Origin: an uncultured Spartobacteria bacterium | GTDB taxonomy: Bacteria > Verrucomicrobiota > Verrucomicrobiia > Chthoniobacterales > Chthoniobacteraceae | Assembly: GCA_903882875.1 (NCBI GenBank) | Contig: CAIRYQ010000129.1 | Location: forward strand, 20,296-84,295 | DNA: 64,000 nucleotides | Direction: 5' to 3' | Shown: piece by piece, positions 49,532 to 58,492 of the stretch | How the letters are laid out: every line of letters starts with the position of its first letter | How positions within the stretch are numbered: position 1 is the first letter of the stretch | The notes under the pieces: model-generated | Told to the model about the DNA's origin: nothing | Database searches by the model: none | The model's input: the letters and a program-made list of their open reading frames with translations, nothing else | Position numbers and translations under genes: made by a program

Positions 49532-51346
49532 ATGAACCCGCGCCCCGTCATCTTCGTCTCCGCAGTCAGCAAGGAACTGAAGACCGCCCGCGGCTTTGCG
49601 GCCCGGCTCCTCCACAGCATGGGCTATGACCCGAAGGACCAGGACATGGCCCGCGCCGAGCACGGCAGGCTCACGGATGTCCTCCGCAGATGGATCGATC
49701 AATCGCAGGGCGTCATCCAGCTCGTCGGCAAATGCTACGGGGCCGAGCCCGCAGTCCCCGAGCCCGGCTTCCCGCGCCACAGCTACACGCAGTTCGAGGC
49801 CCTTTACGCGCACAGCATCGGCAAGCCCGTCTGGTATTTCTTCGTCGGCGAAGGCTTCACCGCCGACGCCCGTGACCCCGAGCCCGCCGACCTCGCCGCG
49901 CTCCAGCAGGGCTACACCGCAGGCATCCGCGCCACCGGCGACCTCCGCCACACGTTTGCCACGGACGCCGAACTCGAAGTCCGCATCCGCCGCATCGAGA
50001 GCCAGCTCGCCACCCTCCGCGCCGAATGGGAGGCGCACCGCACCCGCGTCGAGCACGACCTCGCGCTCACCGTCTCGGCCACCTCGCAGATCCTCGATGG
50101 CCAGCACCGGCAGGACGCCGCCATCGCCGACCTCCGGCAGATGATGGAGAGCCTCGTCCGCGGCGGCAGCGCAGAAAAGTTGACGCAGGACTACGACGCC
50201 GCGCTCGCCTTCATCGCCTCGCGCCACGCCATGAGCGCCGGGGCGCTGCGCACGCTCCTCGCCGAGCGCGCGGACCGCGTCGTCGGCGACGCCCACGCCG
50301 AGCTTCGGGAAAAAGTGCGCGTCCTCCGCGAAGCCGGCCGCTTCACCGAGGCCCGCGACTTCGCAGTCGAGGCCGCCGCGAGGCTCGAACGCACGCGCCA
50401 GCAGTCCACCAAGGACGAAGTTGAGATGCTCCTCGAAGCCTCGCAGTCCGAGCGTGCCATGGGCCACTACACCCAGGCCCATGCGTATGCCGAGAAGGCC
50501 GGCGGCCTCGCCGACCCGCGACTGGACTTCGCCCAGTGGGCTCATGCGCGGCAGCAGCTTGCCCGGGCGTTGCAACTGGAAGGGCGTCACGATGATTCCT
50601 TCGTCCTCCTGCGCGAGTTGGTCCCTTTGCAGACAAAGGAGCAGGGCCCGGAGCATCCCGACACGCTGCTGAGCCGGAACTGGCTCGCTACTGCATTAAA
50701 CAGACAGGGCAAGGCGGCTCAAGCTGAGGTGGAGCATCGCGCAGTGCTGGCGATCCGTGAGCGAGTGCTCGGCGGGGAGCATCCCGACACGCTATCGAGC
50801 TGGAGTAATCTGGCACTCGCGCTGGATGCGCAGGGCAAGAATGCCGAGGCGGAGGTGGAGAACCGTGCGGTGCTGGCACTCCGCGAGCGCGTGCTGGGAG
50901 CGGAGCATCCCGAGACGCTGATGAGCCGGAACAATCTAGCCAACGCGCTGTTGGCGCAGGGCAAGAATGCAGAGGCAGAGACGGAGTATAGCTTGGTGCG
51001 GGCGATCATGCAGCGCGTGCTGGGAGCGGAGCATCCCGACACGCTGACGAGCCGGAACAATCTGGCCGAGGCGCTGCAAGCGCAGGGCAAGCATGCCGAG
51101 GCAGAGGCGGAGCATCGGTCGGTGCTGGCGATCCAAGAGCGCGTGCTGGGCGCGGAGCATCCCGATGTCGCGCAGAGCTGCTACAATCTGTCACTGTGCC
51201 TGGAGGCGCTGGGCAGGAAGCAGGAGGCGCTGGGTTTTGCGCGGCGCGCGCTGGAGGTGTGGCGCAAGGCATTGGGCGCGGAGCATCCTTACACGAAGGA
51301 AGCCCAAGCGATGGTCGCCCGGCTCTCGGGTGGTGGGGCGAAGTAG
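49532..51346 (+). CDS. DUF4062 domain protein with kinesin-light-chain-type TPR repeats
   Basis: About 604 residues from the ATG at 49532 (the frame is open upstream through the repeat element). N-terminal ~110 residues are DUF4062: PVIFVSAVSKELKTAR, DVLRRWIDQSQGVIQLVGK, SYTQFEALYAHSIGKPVWYF. A helical/coiled-coil middle (about 150-215) and a helical linker follow, then five 42-residue TPR units of the TPR_10/12 type with the R-V-L-G-.-E-H-P-D-T-L motif. The domain pair resembles STAND/NLR-like signalling proteins but without the ATPase. Possibly a sensor or effector in a conflict system; not shown. Confidence 0.75.
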   Translation: MNPRPVIFVSAVSKELKTARGFAARLLHSMGYDPKDQDMARAEHGRLTDVLRRWIDQSQGVIQLVGKCYGAEPAVPEPGFPRHSYTQFEALYAHSIGKPVWYFFVGEGFTADARDPEPADLAALQQGYTAGIRATGDLRHTFATDAELEVRIRRIESQLATLRAEWEAHRTRVEHDLALTVSATSQILDGQHRQDAAIADLRQMMESLVRGGSAEKLTQDYDAALAFIASRHAMSAGALRTLLAERADRVVGDAHAELREKVRVLREAGRFTEARDFAVEAAARLERTRQQSTKDEVEMLLEASQSERAMGHYTQAHAYAEKAGGLADPRLDFAQWAHARQQLARALQLEGRHDDSFVLLRELVPLQTKEQGPEHPDTLLSRNWLATALNRQGKAAQAEVEHRAVLAIRERVLGGEHPDTLSSWSNLALALDAQGKNAEAEVENRAVLALRERVLGAEHPETLMSRNNLANALLAQGKNAEAETEYSLVRAIMQRVLGAEHPDTLTSRNNLAEALQAQGKHAEAEAEHRSVLAIQERVLGAEHPDVAQSCYNLSLCLEALGRKQEALGFARRALEVWRKALGAEHPYTKEAQAMVARLSGGGAK

Positions 51347-51355
51347 CGGGGCGGG

Positions 51356-51582
51356 GCAACGCCGTGGGCGTTGCATCTTCCAGCCCAGGGTTGCGAGGGA
51401 CGAGCTACCCTGGGACAGCGGTCCAGATGCGGCATCAACCCTGCGAGGGTTGCATCCGCAGGGGCGCGGGGTGGAGGGGATTCAACCCCGCCGGGGTTGA
51501 TGTCCGCCGATGGCCCGGACCCGTGGTTGGCGCTCCTTCGTCGCGCCAACCCGGAGCTGGTGGGTACAACGCCGTTGGCGTT
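51356..51582. repeat. Cluster of short palindromes with co-varying arms
   Basis: Perfect hairpins with 3-base loops: 51356-51374 (GCAACGCC/GGCGTTGC), 51436-51452 (CAACCCT/AGGGTTG), 51482-51500 (TCAACCCC/GGGGTTGA), 51568-51582 (AACGCC/GGCGTT), plus 9-bp arms GGTTGGCGC/GCGCCAACC at 51525-51533/51543-51551. The arms differ in sequence but all remain self-complementary. Non-coding, directly after the DUF4062-TPR gene. Confidence 0.7.
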
Positions 51583-51767
51583 CCAACCGGCCGCGCGGCA
51601 TCCCGAACCGGCTGGTGCAGAATCGCCGCCCGCCGGGCTTCAGGGCAGCGGGGACTGGGAGGCATGCTTGCAGCCGGGGGAGGCGCGAGGGAATGCGGCG
51701 GGCATGGTAGCCGCGCCTCGGGAGAGCGCGGGCTGATCTCCTCCGGGTGCGCCGCAGGAAGTGCCCG

Positions 51768-51793
51768 CGCTTTCACAAGCGCGGCTACGGTGG
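51768..51793. repeat. Dispersed hairpin motif, copy 2
   Basis: CCGCGCTT-TCAC-AAGCGCGG hairpin followed by CTACGG. Matches 14510-14534 in 23 of 24 core bases; the single difference on one arm relative to copy 1 is balanced on the other (T-A pair replaced by C-G). Confidence 0.6.
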
Positions 51794-51890
51794 AACGCGC
51801 CGCTCCGCTCCTTCCCAAAGCGCCGGAGGGCTGGCGTGCTGCAAAAATGGCTGCATTTTGCCATTTTCCCTGCCTTCCGAAGCGCGGCGC

Positions 51891-52331
51891 ATCCCTCCGG
51901 CGAGCCGGCGGATCCCTCCGATGAGTCAAAGTATCCATGCAAAAGGTCGGCGTATGGGTCCGATGGCTTCGCGTAGGCCTACTTACGGCATTTGCAGGCC
52001 TCCCGCGGGCTTTCGGAGGCCTCCGCAAAGCTCGCGTATGTCTCCGCGAAGCCCACGTAGGCCTGCGCGAGTCGCGCGCAGCCCTACTGATTCCAAAAGG
52101 AGGAATACGCCGGCTCGCCGGAGGGATCCTTTGACTTATCGGAGGGATACGCCGAATCATCGGAGGGATACGATGGGTTGCCGTAGGGATGCAGCGGGCT
52201 TTGGAAAGGACGCGCCAAGCCCCAGGATGAAAGCGCGCGAGTATGGCATCCATGCGGCGTGCGCCGGGATGGATGGGTGGCGCATCCTGATGGATAATGC
52301 ATTCCTTGGAACGTTGGATGCACTTTGAAGG
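51891..52331. repeat. Degenerate 21-bp tandem array, about 21 units
   Basis: Cut every 21 bases from 51891, all 21 consecutive units start with A, most continuing AT or AG. Left units read ATCCCTCCG..., right units AGGGAT..., so the array has a large-scale inverted symmetry around 52100. Frames on both strands read as heptads of R-R-x-P type. No gene support; likely a decayed minisatellite. Confidence 0.7.
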
Positions 52332-52390
52332 CGATGCAGCGATGAGGGCCGAAGGCTGGGGAGGCGCTGTATCAAGGGCCAATGGCCCTG

Positions 52391-52569
52391 CACAAGCCAG
52401 CCCAGGGCAAGCGAGGCACGAGCGCCGCCCTGGGTCTTGCACGCAAGAAAGACCAAGCCCTGAAGGGGCGCGACCGTTTGTGCCGCCCTTACAGGGCTTG
52501 GTTCGTTTCTTCCCCATGTCCCAGGGCGGCGTCCGCGAAAGACGCGGACTTGCCCTGGGCTGGCTTGTG
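52391..52569. repeat. Nested triple-hairpin repeat element, copy 2
   Basis: Outer perfect 21-bp arms 52391-52411/52549-52569, middle perfect 12-bp arms 52423-52434/52520-52531 (CGCCGCCCTGGG), inner 18-base arms 52453-52470/52484-52501 (16 of 18). Same order and arm cores as 17189-17334. Confidence 0.78.
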
Positions 52570-53014
52570 ACGGGCCTTTGGCCCGCGAGGCACCGCTGCC
52601 CCGCTTGGAGAACGGCGGTCTCTCCTGCCCTTTGCCACTTCGCTGCTTGGTGGCGAACACGATTCACCCGCCGCCTCTGCCCAAGCGCACGGCAGGCTGC
52701 AGAGTCAGGCTGGGGACCCATTCGGTTATCCGGATGAAATCCGGTCGGCCATCAGCGAATGGATGGATTGGGCGATGACTAATAGTTCCGGGAATGCCTC
52801 CGCCTGCCGTCCCGGCTGGAGTTTGGGAGCATGGATTAGAAATGCGTTATCTTTGAACGGGCGGGTAAGTCATTAGTCCAAGTCTGCATAACCCGAACCC
52901 TCTTGCGATATGGACCCTCATCATCCTCGCTACGGTGAACCAGGCGCGATCTATGGGCAGGTCTATTACGCCAGCGCGGCGCCGGACAACGAAACCAACA
53001 AACACACAAGACCT
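52570..53014. other. Intergenic stretch before the fibronectin-type gene
   Basis: No credible gene. An open frame runs from 52910 into the next gene but is not protein-like before 53015. The last 25 bases are an A/C-rich leader without Shine-Dalgarno. The promoter was not located with confidence. Confidence 0.4.
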
Positions 53015-53659
53015 ATGGCTAAGATCAAACTCACCATCAGCAGACTGAACCCCACGCAGCGCGTGGACACGGCGACCAAGCACATCAACCTCTGCGCGCC
53101 TGAGCCGCCGGACACACCGCCGATTCCGAACATGACGGCCCCGGTGGCGGCGCTCACCACGGCGCGGGATGCGGCAAAGGCGGCGAACGATGCCTATGAG
53201 TCGGCACTGGCGGGCCTGGCCTCGCTGAAGACGGCGAGGGACAATACGTCGGCGGATCTGGGCGACGCGCTCGTGCAGTTCATCGCGGACGCGGAGTCGG
53301 CATCCAAGGGCGAGCCCGGCCCGCTGCAGGCGGGGGGCTTTGCGCTCACGGGCCCGACGAACACGCCCGCCGTCGCCGTGCAGGTGGCGCAGAACCTCGC
53401 GCTCTCACCGGGGAAGATGCCGGGCACGGTGCAGGGCAAGTGCGCGGTGGACCCGAACGCCATCGGCTACGAATGGCAGGTGACGACGGGAGACGCGATG
53501 ACGGGGCCGTATGCCACGAGCACACATTCCTCGGGCACCAAGGCGACGCTCAAAGGCCTGACGAGCGGGCAGCGAATCTGGGTGCGCGTGCGCGCGCTCG
53601 GCCGCGGCGAGAATGGCGAAGGCCCGTGGAGCGACCCGGCGACGATCATCGTGCCGTGA
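53015..53659 (+). CDS. Fibronectin type III domain protein (MAKIKL family)
   Basis: 214 residues from the ATG at 53015. N-terminal ~130 residues are helical (ALTTARDAAKAANDAYESAL, LGDALVQFIADAESASKGEP); the C-terminal ~85 residues are an FN3-type beta-sandwich (YEWQVTTGDAMTGPYATSTH, GLTSGQRIWVRVRALGRGENGEGPWSDPA). This layout, starting MAKIKL, is common in Verrucomicrobia, often in several copies, without known function. No signal peptide. Followed by a collagen-like gene. Confidence 0.75.
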   Translation: MAKIKLTISRLNPTQRVDTATKHINLCAPEPPDTPPIPNMTAPVAALTTARDAAKAANDAYESALAGLASLKTARDNTSADLGDALVQFIADAESASKGEPGPLQAGGFALTGPTNTPAVAVQVAQNLALSPGKMPGTVQGKCAVDPNAIGYEWQVTTGDAMTGPYATSTHSSGTKATLKGLTSGQRIWVRVRALGRGENGEGPWSDPATIIVP

Positions 53660-53782
53660 CCCCAGATGCGGAATGCGGAGTGTGGAGCGCGGAAGGGACA
53701 GCCCCGCCGCAGTTCCGCTCCGCATTCCGGATGCGCGGCAACCCACAGCATTCAAAATCCAACCTTCAACCTTTCCCCAGCC

Positions 53783-54322
53783 ATGCCTTTTGATCCGACC
53801 AGACCTGTGAACGGCGTCCTCGTGGATGCCGATTTTCTCCGCGGGCAGTTCAACAGCCTCAAAGACCTGATCGATGCCGTGCCCGCTGGCCCGCAGGGGC
53901 CGCAGGGCCCTCCCGGCCCGACCGGGAGCGACGGGGCGACCGGCCCTCAAGGCCCGCAAGGTCCGCAAGGGACCGATGGCCCGACCGGGCCCCAAGGCCC
54001 GCAGGGCAATGACGGGCCGCAGGGCTTGCAGGGCAACGACGGCGCGCAAGGCCCGCCGGGGATTCCCGGCACCAATGGCAGCGACGGCGCTCCCGGCATC
54101 CAGGGCCCTCCCGGCCCGCAGGGAATGCCCGGCGATGTGACCAGTGCCGAATTGGACGCCGCAATCGCCACGGCGCTCTCCGCCGCCGCCTCCAATTCCT
54201 CCGCCAATTCCAATTCCGTGGACACGCTGCTCTCCCCTTTCACCAATGATCCCCCGACCGTCGGGGACATGGAGACCCTCCGGGCGAAGATCAACGAGCT
54301 GATCACCGCCCTGCGGCGGTAG
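53783..54322 (+). CDS. Collagen-like triple-helix repeat protein
   Basis: 179 residues from the ATG at 53783. A 35-residue head ([20 protein letters not shown]) precedes about 27 uninterrupted Gly-x-y triplets ([19 protein letters not shown] and on), then an Ala/Ser/Asn stretch and a short helical tail ([16 protein letters not shown]). The head resembles those of small verrucomicrobial collagen-like and phage-fibre-like proteins. No signal peptide, so it may be intracellular, structural or phage-derived. The repeat DNA is itself low-complexity and prone to length change. Downstream lies an IS remnant. Confidence 0.8.
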   Translation: MPFDPTRPVNGVLVDADFLRGQFNSLKDLIDAVPAGPQGPQGPPGPTGSDGATGPQGPQGPQGTDGPTGPQGPQGNDGPQGLQGNDGAQGPPGIPGTNGSDGAPGIQGPPGPQGMPGDVTSAELDAAIATALSAAASNSSANSNSVDTLLSPFTNDPPTVGDMETLRAKINELITALRR

Positions 54323-54329
54323 CGGGGGG

Positions 54330-54760
54330 ATGGAATCGGGCCGCTCGCGGATCCGGTCGGCATCGCAGCCTTTGTCGAGGGCGGCAGACTCGATCCTGCT
54401 GTCCGGATCAAGGCTCTCACAGAGACATTCAAAATTGCGGCCGTCGTGGGCGTGGCCCGGACTCAGGTGCAGCGCCACTCTGCAGGTCGCATCAATGGTC
54501 GCGGCGTGGATTTTGGCGGTCAGCCCGCCACGAGAGCGTCCCGGAGCCTGCTGCGGCCCGTTTTTTCTTGGGAGCGTCCGCCGCATGGTGATGCGCGCGC
54601 ACCGGCGTCGAATCATGAACAGCGCCCATGCCCGGGCAAACGGTGCGCTTTGGAGATTTTTTCACAGGCGCCGCCACATGCCGCACTCCTCCCAACGCCG
54701 GAACCGCATGGAGATGGCATGAGAGCAGCCCAGCGTCTCCGGCCTGTCGTGCGCAGTGGC
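54330..54760 (-). pseudogene. IS5-family transposase remnant
   Basis: Reading the minus strand from about 54720, one frame gives MRFRRWEECGMWRRL and stops; the next frame continues RAWALFMIRRRCARITMRR..., KNGPQQAPGRSRGGLTAKIHA, LSPGHAHDGRNFECL and ALDKGCDADRIRERPDSIPP. These are the IS5-type DDE transposase blocks (usual S-T-I-V-R-A-H, G-R-S-R-G-G-L-T-K-I-H, D-K-G-Y-D). Frameshifted, an in-frame stop, both ends missing and no terminal repeats: a dead fragment. It fills the gap 54323-54858. Confidence 0.75.
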
Positions 54761-54858
54761 AACAGGCTGGAAGCCCGTTTGTCATGACAGGCGAGGACGC
54801 CTGTCTTCCCAGATTCCGCGACATTTTTCACAGTCTCCCAAGTGTCGGACAATCGTGC

Positions 54859-55986
54859 TCATGGTTCGACGGGGTTTGCCACCTTGCCGCCGAAGAACCG
54901 CCGCCAGCTCAATGCGAATCCGGTGTAAACCAAGACCACTCCCGCCAGACACCCGAGCCCCGCGACGATTTGCCCGATGAAGCCGCCAAGCTCTCCGCTG
55001 TGCGCCGTGCGCATGATCGCCCGTGCGCGATCGCCGGGCTCCAGGTTTTCCCATCGCTTCACCTGCGTAATCGTCGCGCTGTCGCGATCCATCGTGAGCG
55101 TCGCGCGCTTGTGCGGCTCGCCTTCGGTGCCCGCGGTGATCGCGATTTGCATGTGCGGCTGGGGATTTGCGGCCAAGTTCATCGAGCGCCACGCAGGCAT
55201 CGCACGCTCCACGCTTGCGAAAATTTCCGGCCATCCCGCCGGTGTGAGCGCCTTCGGCGCCTCGACACCTGCCGGCACGACGGCCGGCACGACGGCCGGC
55301 GCGGCATGTCGCTTTGCAAACTCGCGCACGCCCTGGTCCACCGGGCGATACGACAGCACGAGGCCCGTGCCTGCCATGATGATCAGCGGCAGCAGCGCCC
55401 AAAGGCCCAGCGCATTGTGCCAGTTCCAGTCGCGCTGCTTGCCGCGCACGTCGAAGCGGATTGCGACCGAGTTGCGCAACGCGCGCCAGTTCCATTTGCG
55501 CGGCCACCAGAGAATGGAGCCCGTCAGCAAAAGCACGACGAAGCCGACATTGCACGCATCGGCGATGCTGCCGCCGGCCCCCATCCAGCTCGCCGTCATC
55601 GCGAGGTTCGTGTGCAGGCGGCGCACAAACTGGTAGAAGCCCCGCAACGCCGTCGCGCCGCGGCCCAGCACTTCGCCCGTGTAGGCGTTCGCGAGCACGC
55701 CCTCGCCTTTGCCAAAGCCGAGCCGCGCGGGCATCTTCGGATCGTTGCAGTAGCGCACGTTGCCGAAGTGAATGCCGGTGCTCCTGCTCACGCTCGCCAC
55801 GAGTTCATCGTGGGACATGCGCTGCGTCACGCCTGCCGGCGGCAATGCCCGCGCGCTGCTCTCCGCCCAATCAACCGTCTGCCGCTCGAACGAGAGCAAA
55901 GCCCCGGTGAGGCAGAGCACGAAAACAACAACGCCGACGATGAGGCCGACGACGAGATGACTCCAGAAGATGATGCGGCGGAACAT
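54859..55986 (-). CDS. PepSY-associated membrane protein
   Basis: 375 residues from the ATG at 55986. Four membrane helices: FWSHLVVGLIVGVVVFVLCLTGALLSF, GFVVLLLTGSILWW, WNWHNALGLWALLPLIIMAGTGLVLSY and a C-terminal IVAGLGCLAGVVLVYTG. The arrangement of the first helix followed by periplasmic PepSY-like loops and the W-x-x-H-x-x-x-G-.-W motif in the third helix is that of PepSY_TM proteins, some of which reduce ferric siderophores using heme-binding His residues (HTNL, WHNAL here). It precedes a metal-ATPase region, which would suit iron or copper handling. Two GTTPAVV-like duplications around residue 245 make a short repeat. Confidence 0.8.
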   Translation of the reverse strand: MFRRIIFWSHLVVGLIVGVVVFVLCLTGALLSFERQTVDWAESSARALPPAGVTQRMSHDELVASVSRSTGIHFGNVRYCNDPKMPARLGFGKGEGVLANAYTGEVLGRGATALRGFYQFVRRLHTNLAMTASWMGAGGSIADACNVGFVVLLLTGSILWWPRKWNWRALRNSVAIRFDVRGKQRDWNWHNALGLWALLPLIIMAGTGLVLSYRPVDQGVREFAKRHAAPAVVPAVVPAGVEAPKALTPAGWPEIFASVERAMPAWRSMNLAANPQPHMQIAITAGTEGEPHKRATLTMDRDSATITQVKRWENLEPGDRARAIMRTAHSGELGGFIGQIVAGLGCLAGVVLVYTGFALSWRRFFGGKVANPVEP

Positions 55987-56116
55987 GGGGAAAGGATGAA
56001 GCAGGCATCGGCATGTACCCATCGCCAACGAGATTGCGAGCAGCGGTTCGCGTTGGCACCGGCGATGTGTTCAACACGGGCAACGGGGTGGGTTGCCGCG
56101 CATGTGCCGCGGGCGC

Positions 56117-58066
56117 CTACGTCCGAGGGGTTGCACCGCGCGGGGTGAAGAGCAGCCGCAGGCTGTTGAGCACGACGATCACCGTGCTGCCCTCGTGTGC
56201 CAGCACGCCGACGTAGAGCGGCAGCGCCTTCGCCAGAAGGGCCGTGAGCGACATGAAGACGATCACGCCGAGCGAGAGCGTCAGGTTCTGCCGGATGATC
56301 CGCCGCGCGCGAATGCTGAGGTCCAGAGCGAGGAGGAAATTTTCGAGCCAGTCATTCATCAGCACCACCTCGGCCTGCTCGATCGCCGCATCCGATCCGC
56401 GCGCGCCCATCGCGACGCCGACATCTGCGGCGGCGAGGCATGGGGCGTCGTTCACGCCGTCGCCGATCATCGCGACGGTCTCGCCGGATTTTTTCAGCCT
56501 CTCGATGGCTTCGACTTTCTGCGCAGGTGTGAGCTGGCCGAGGATTTCGCGCACGCCGGCCATGCGGCCCATCTGCTCGGCGGCACCGGATTTGTCGCCG
56601 GTGAGCATCACGGTCTTCAGCCCGGCATCGTGCAGGCGTGCGACGAGCGACGGCGCCTCCGGGCGCAACTGATCGCGCAGCAGCAGCCTTCCGAGCAGCG
56701 TGCGCGACGCGAACCACACCTCGCTCGCCTGCTCCGCATGCGGCGGCAATGTCGCGCCGCCATGCACCGATGCGACGAGTGCGCGATGACCGAGGATCAC
56801 GGTTTCGCCACGCCATTTTGCGCGGACGCCCTGCCCCGCGACCGTCTCCGATTCCGTCGGCTGCTCGACCGCGAGGCTGCGGCGATTCGCCGCGCGCGCA
56901 ATCGAGCGCGACATCGGGTGGTTCGAGATGCGGGCGAGATTCGATGCGGCGAGGAGCAGATCCTCCTCCGAGCCTTGCAGCACCTCGACGCCGATGAGTT
57001 CGAGCTTTCCGCGCGTGAGCGTGCCCGTCTTGTCCATCGCCACGACGGTGATGCCCGCGAGATTCTCGATCGCCGCGCCGCCGCGGAAAAGCACGCCGTT
57101 GCGCGCGCCGAACGCAATCGCGGACAGGATCGCCGACGGGACCGAGAGCACGAGTGCGCAGGGCGACATCACCACGAGCAGCGTCATCGCACGATAAAAC
57201 GCGCTCTCGTGCGCCTGCTCGCGGACGAATGGCGGCGCGCCGAACGCGAGCCACCAAACAAAAAAAACAGCCGTGCAGACGCTGAGCACGATCGCCGTGT
57301 AGCGCGTGCCGAAGCGGTCCGTGAACCGCTGCACCGGCGCCTTGAGATTCTGCGCATTTTCGATGAGCCGGATGATGCGCTGGAGCGCGCTGTCCTCCGC
57401 TGCGCGCTGCACACGGCCCTCGATCACACCCCACAAATTCAGCGTGCCTGCGAGGCAGGTGTCGCCGAGCACTTTCGGAATCGGCTCGGCCTCGCCGGTG
57501 AGCATCGCCTCATCGGCGGCGCTCTCGCCGCGCTCCACGAGGATGTCCACGGGCACCTGCTCGTTTGCCGTCACGCGCACAAGCTGGCCGGGGCGCAGTT
57601 CCGCGACGGGCACTTCGCGCTCAACGCCATCCTCGATCAGCCGCGCGAGCTTCGGTGCGTTTTTCAAAAGCGCGCCGATCTCACGCTGCGTGCGCCCGTG
57701 CGCGAAACGTTCCATCGCGCCCGATGCGGAAAACAGGAACAGCAGCACCGCCGCCTCGCGCTGTTCGCCGATGAACATCGCGCCGAACGCGACGAGCCAC
57801 ATGAGAAAGTCCGTGCCGAATTCGCGCTCGCGCACACCGGCCCAGACCTTCGCGGTGAGATCCCATCCGCCCGCGAAATAAGCAGCGGCGACACATGCCA
57901 GTGAAAAATCAAAGTGCGTCTTGCGCAGCAGAAATGCCGCAACCGTGAAGACGAGGCACACGGCCGAGCGCACGGCCATCGGCCGCCAATCGCCGTCGCC
58001 TTCCCCGGACCCGCCATGCCCGCAGCAACCGGATCGCTTCGCCGGCTCCGCGCTATTTGAAACCAT
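56117..58066 (-). CDS. P1B-4 type metal-transporting ATPase (Co/Fe/Zn exporter-like)
   Basis: About 649 residues from the ATG at 58066. P-type ATPase motifs: TGEAEP actuator, DKTGTLTRG with the phosphorylated Asp, HPMSRSI nucleotide site, MLTGDKSGAAE and GDGVNDAPCL. Metal class is set by SPC (VVMSPCALVLS) instead of CPC and by HEGST in the last helix (VLAHEGSTVIVVLNSLRLL), the P1B-4 signature seen in CtpD, CoaT and PfeT. The N-terminus has no HMA domain, only a short CCGHGG metal-binding-like patch. Expected to expel Co, Fe or Zn. Start overlaps the upstream gene by 14 bases. Confidence 0.88.
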   Translation of the reverse strand: MVSNSAEPAKRSGCCGHGGSGEGDGDWRPMAVRSAVCLVFTVAAFLLRKTHFDFSLACVAAAYFAGGWDLTAKVWAGVREREFGTDFLMWLVAFGAMFIGEQREAAVLLFLFSASGAMERFAHGRTQREIGALLKNAPKLARLIEDGVEREVPVAELRPGQLVRVTANEQVPVDILVERGESAADEAMLTGEAEPIPKVLGDTCLAGTLNLWGVIEGRVQRAAEDSALQRIIRLIENAQNLKAPVQRFTDRFGTRYTAIVLSVCTAVFFVWWLAFGAPPFVREQAHESAFYRAMTLLVVMSPCALVLSVPSAILSAIAFGARNGVLFRGGAAIENLAGITVVAMDKTGTLTRGKLELIGVEVLQGSEEDLLLAASNLARISNHPMSRSIARAANRRSLAVEQPTESETVAGQGVRAKWRGETVILGHRALVASVHGGATLPPHAEQASEVWFASRTLLGRLLLRDQLRPEAPSLVARLHDAGLKTVMLTGDKSGAAEQMGRMAGVREILGQLTPAQKVEAIERLKKSGETVAMIGDGVNDAPCLAAADVGVAMGARGSDAAIEQAEVVLMNDWLENFLLALDLSIRARRIIRQNLTLSLGVIVFMSLTALLAKALPLYVGVLAHEGSTVIVVLNSLRLLFTPRGATPRT

Positions 58067-58484
58067 ACGCGAGCGCCCAGCGGTTCTTCTTCGCCTGGGA
58101 CTGCTCGACGCTGAACACAATGAAATAGACCCCCGTCTTTTTTGGCGTGATTTTCACCGCAGCCATGTTGCCGCGCTGCCACGCGTCGCCATCCGCGAGC
58201 TTCCCGGCCGGGTCATACACGTGCACGGTGACCTGCGCGGAATCCTCGTCGCTCGCGAGCCAGAACCAGTAGGTGTTCCCGGCGAAGAGCTGGTGCTTCA
58301 CGACGCTCGGCTGCTTCGTCACGACCGAGCCGGCCCAGTATTCCTGGCGCACGAGGAAGCCTTCCTTCACGGCCGGGATCGCGGCTTCCATCGCGCGGGA
58401 ATGGGCGTCGTCCACATAGGCAAATGCGACCGGCAGCGCGACTGCGGTGAGAAGGATCAGGAGGAGGCGGGTGGGCGTTTTCAC
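58053..58484 (-). CDS. Small exported protein of the metal-ATPase operon
   Basis: 143 residues with a signal peptide (MKTPTRLLLILLTAVALPVAFA). The mature part is beta-rich: QLFAGNTYWFWLASDEDSAQ, VTVHVYDPAGKLADGD and KKTGVYFIVFSVEQS, resembling a C2/pre-peptidase-like binding sandwich. Overlaps the ATPase gene start, hence translationally linked; starts 8 bases after the next upstream gene. Might bind metal or shield the exporter; unproven. Confidence 0.65.
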   Translation of the reverse strand: MKTPTRLLLILLTAVALPVAFAYVDDAHSRAMEAAIPAVKEGFLVRQEYWAGSVVTKQPSVVKHQLFAGNTYWFWLASDEDSAQVTVHVYDPAGKLADGDAWQRGNMAAVKITPKKTGVYFIVFSVEQSQAKKNRWALAYGFK

Positions 58485-58492
58485 GGTGGGTT

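Noticed and set aside
51435..52721. 428-codon minus-strand frame across the repeat island
   Set aside because: It runs through hairpins and the decayed array; the R-I-P-P heptads reflect the DNA period, with no start site or conserved domain.
54323..54858. Intact insertion sequence next to the collagen-like gene
   Set aside because: Transposase blocks are in different frames with a stop, and neither end has terminal inverted repeats.
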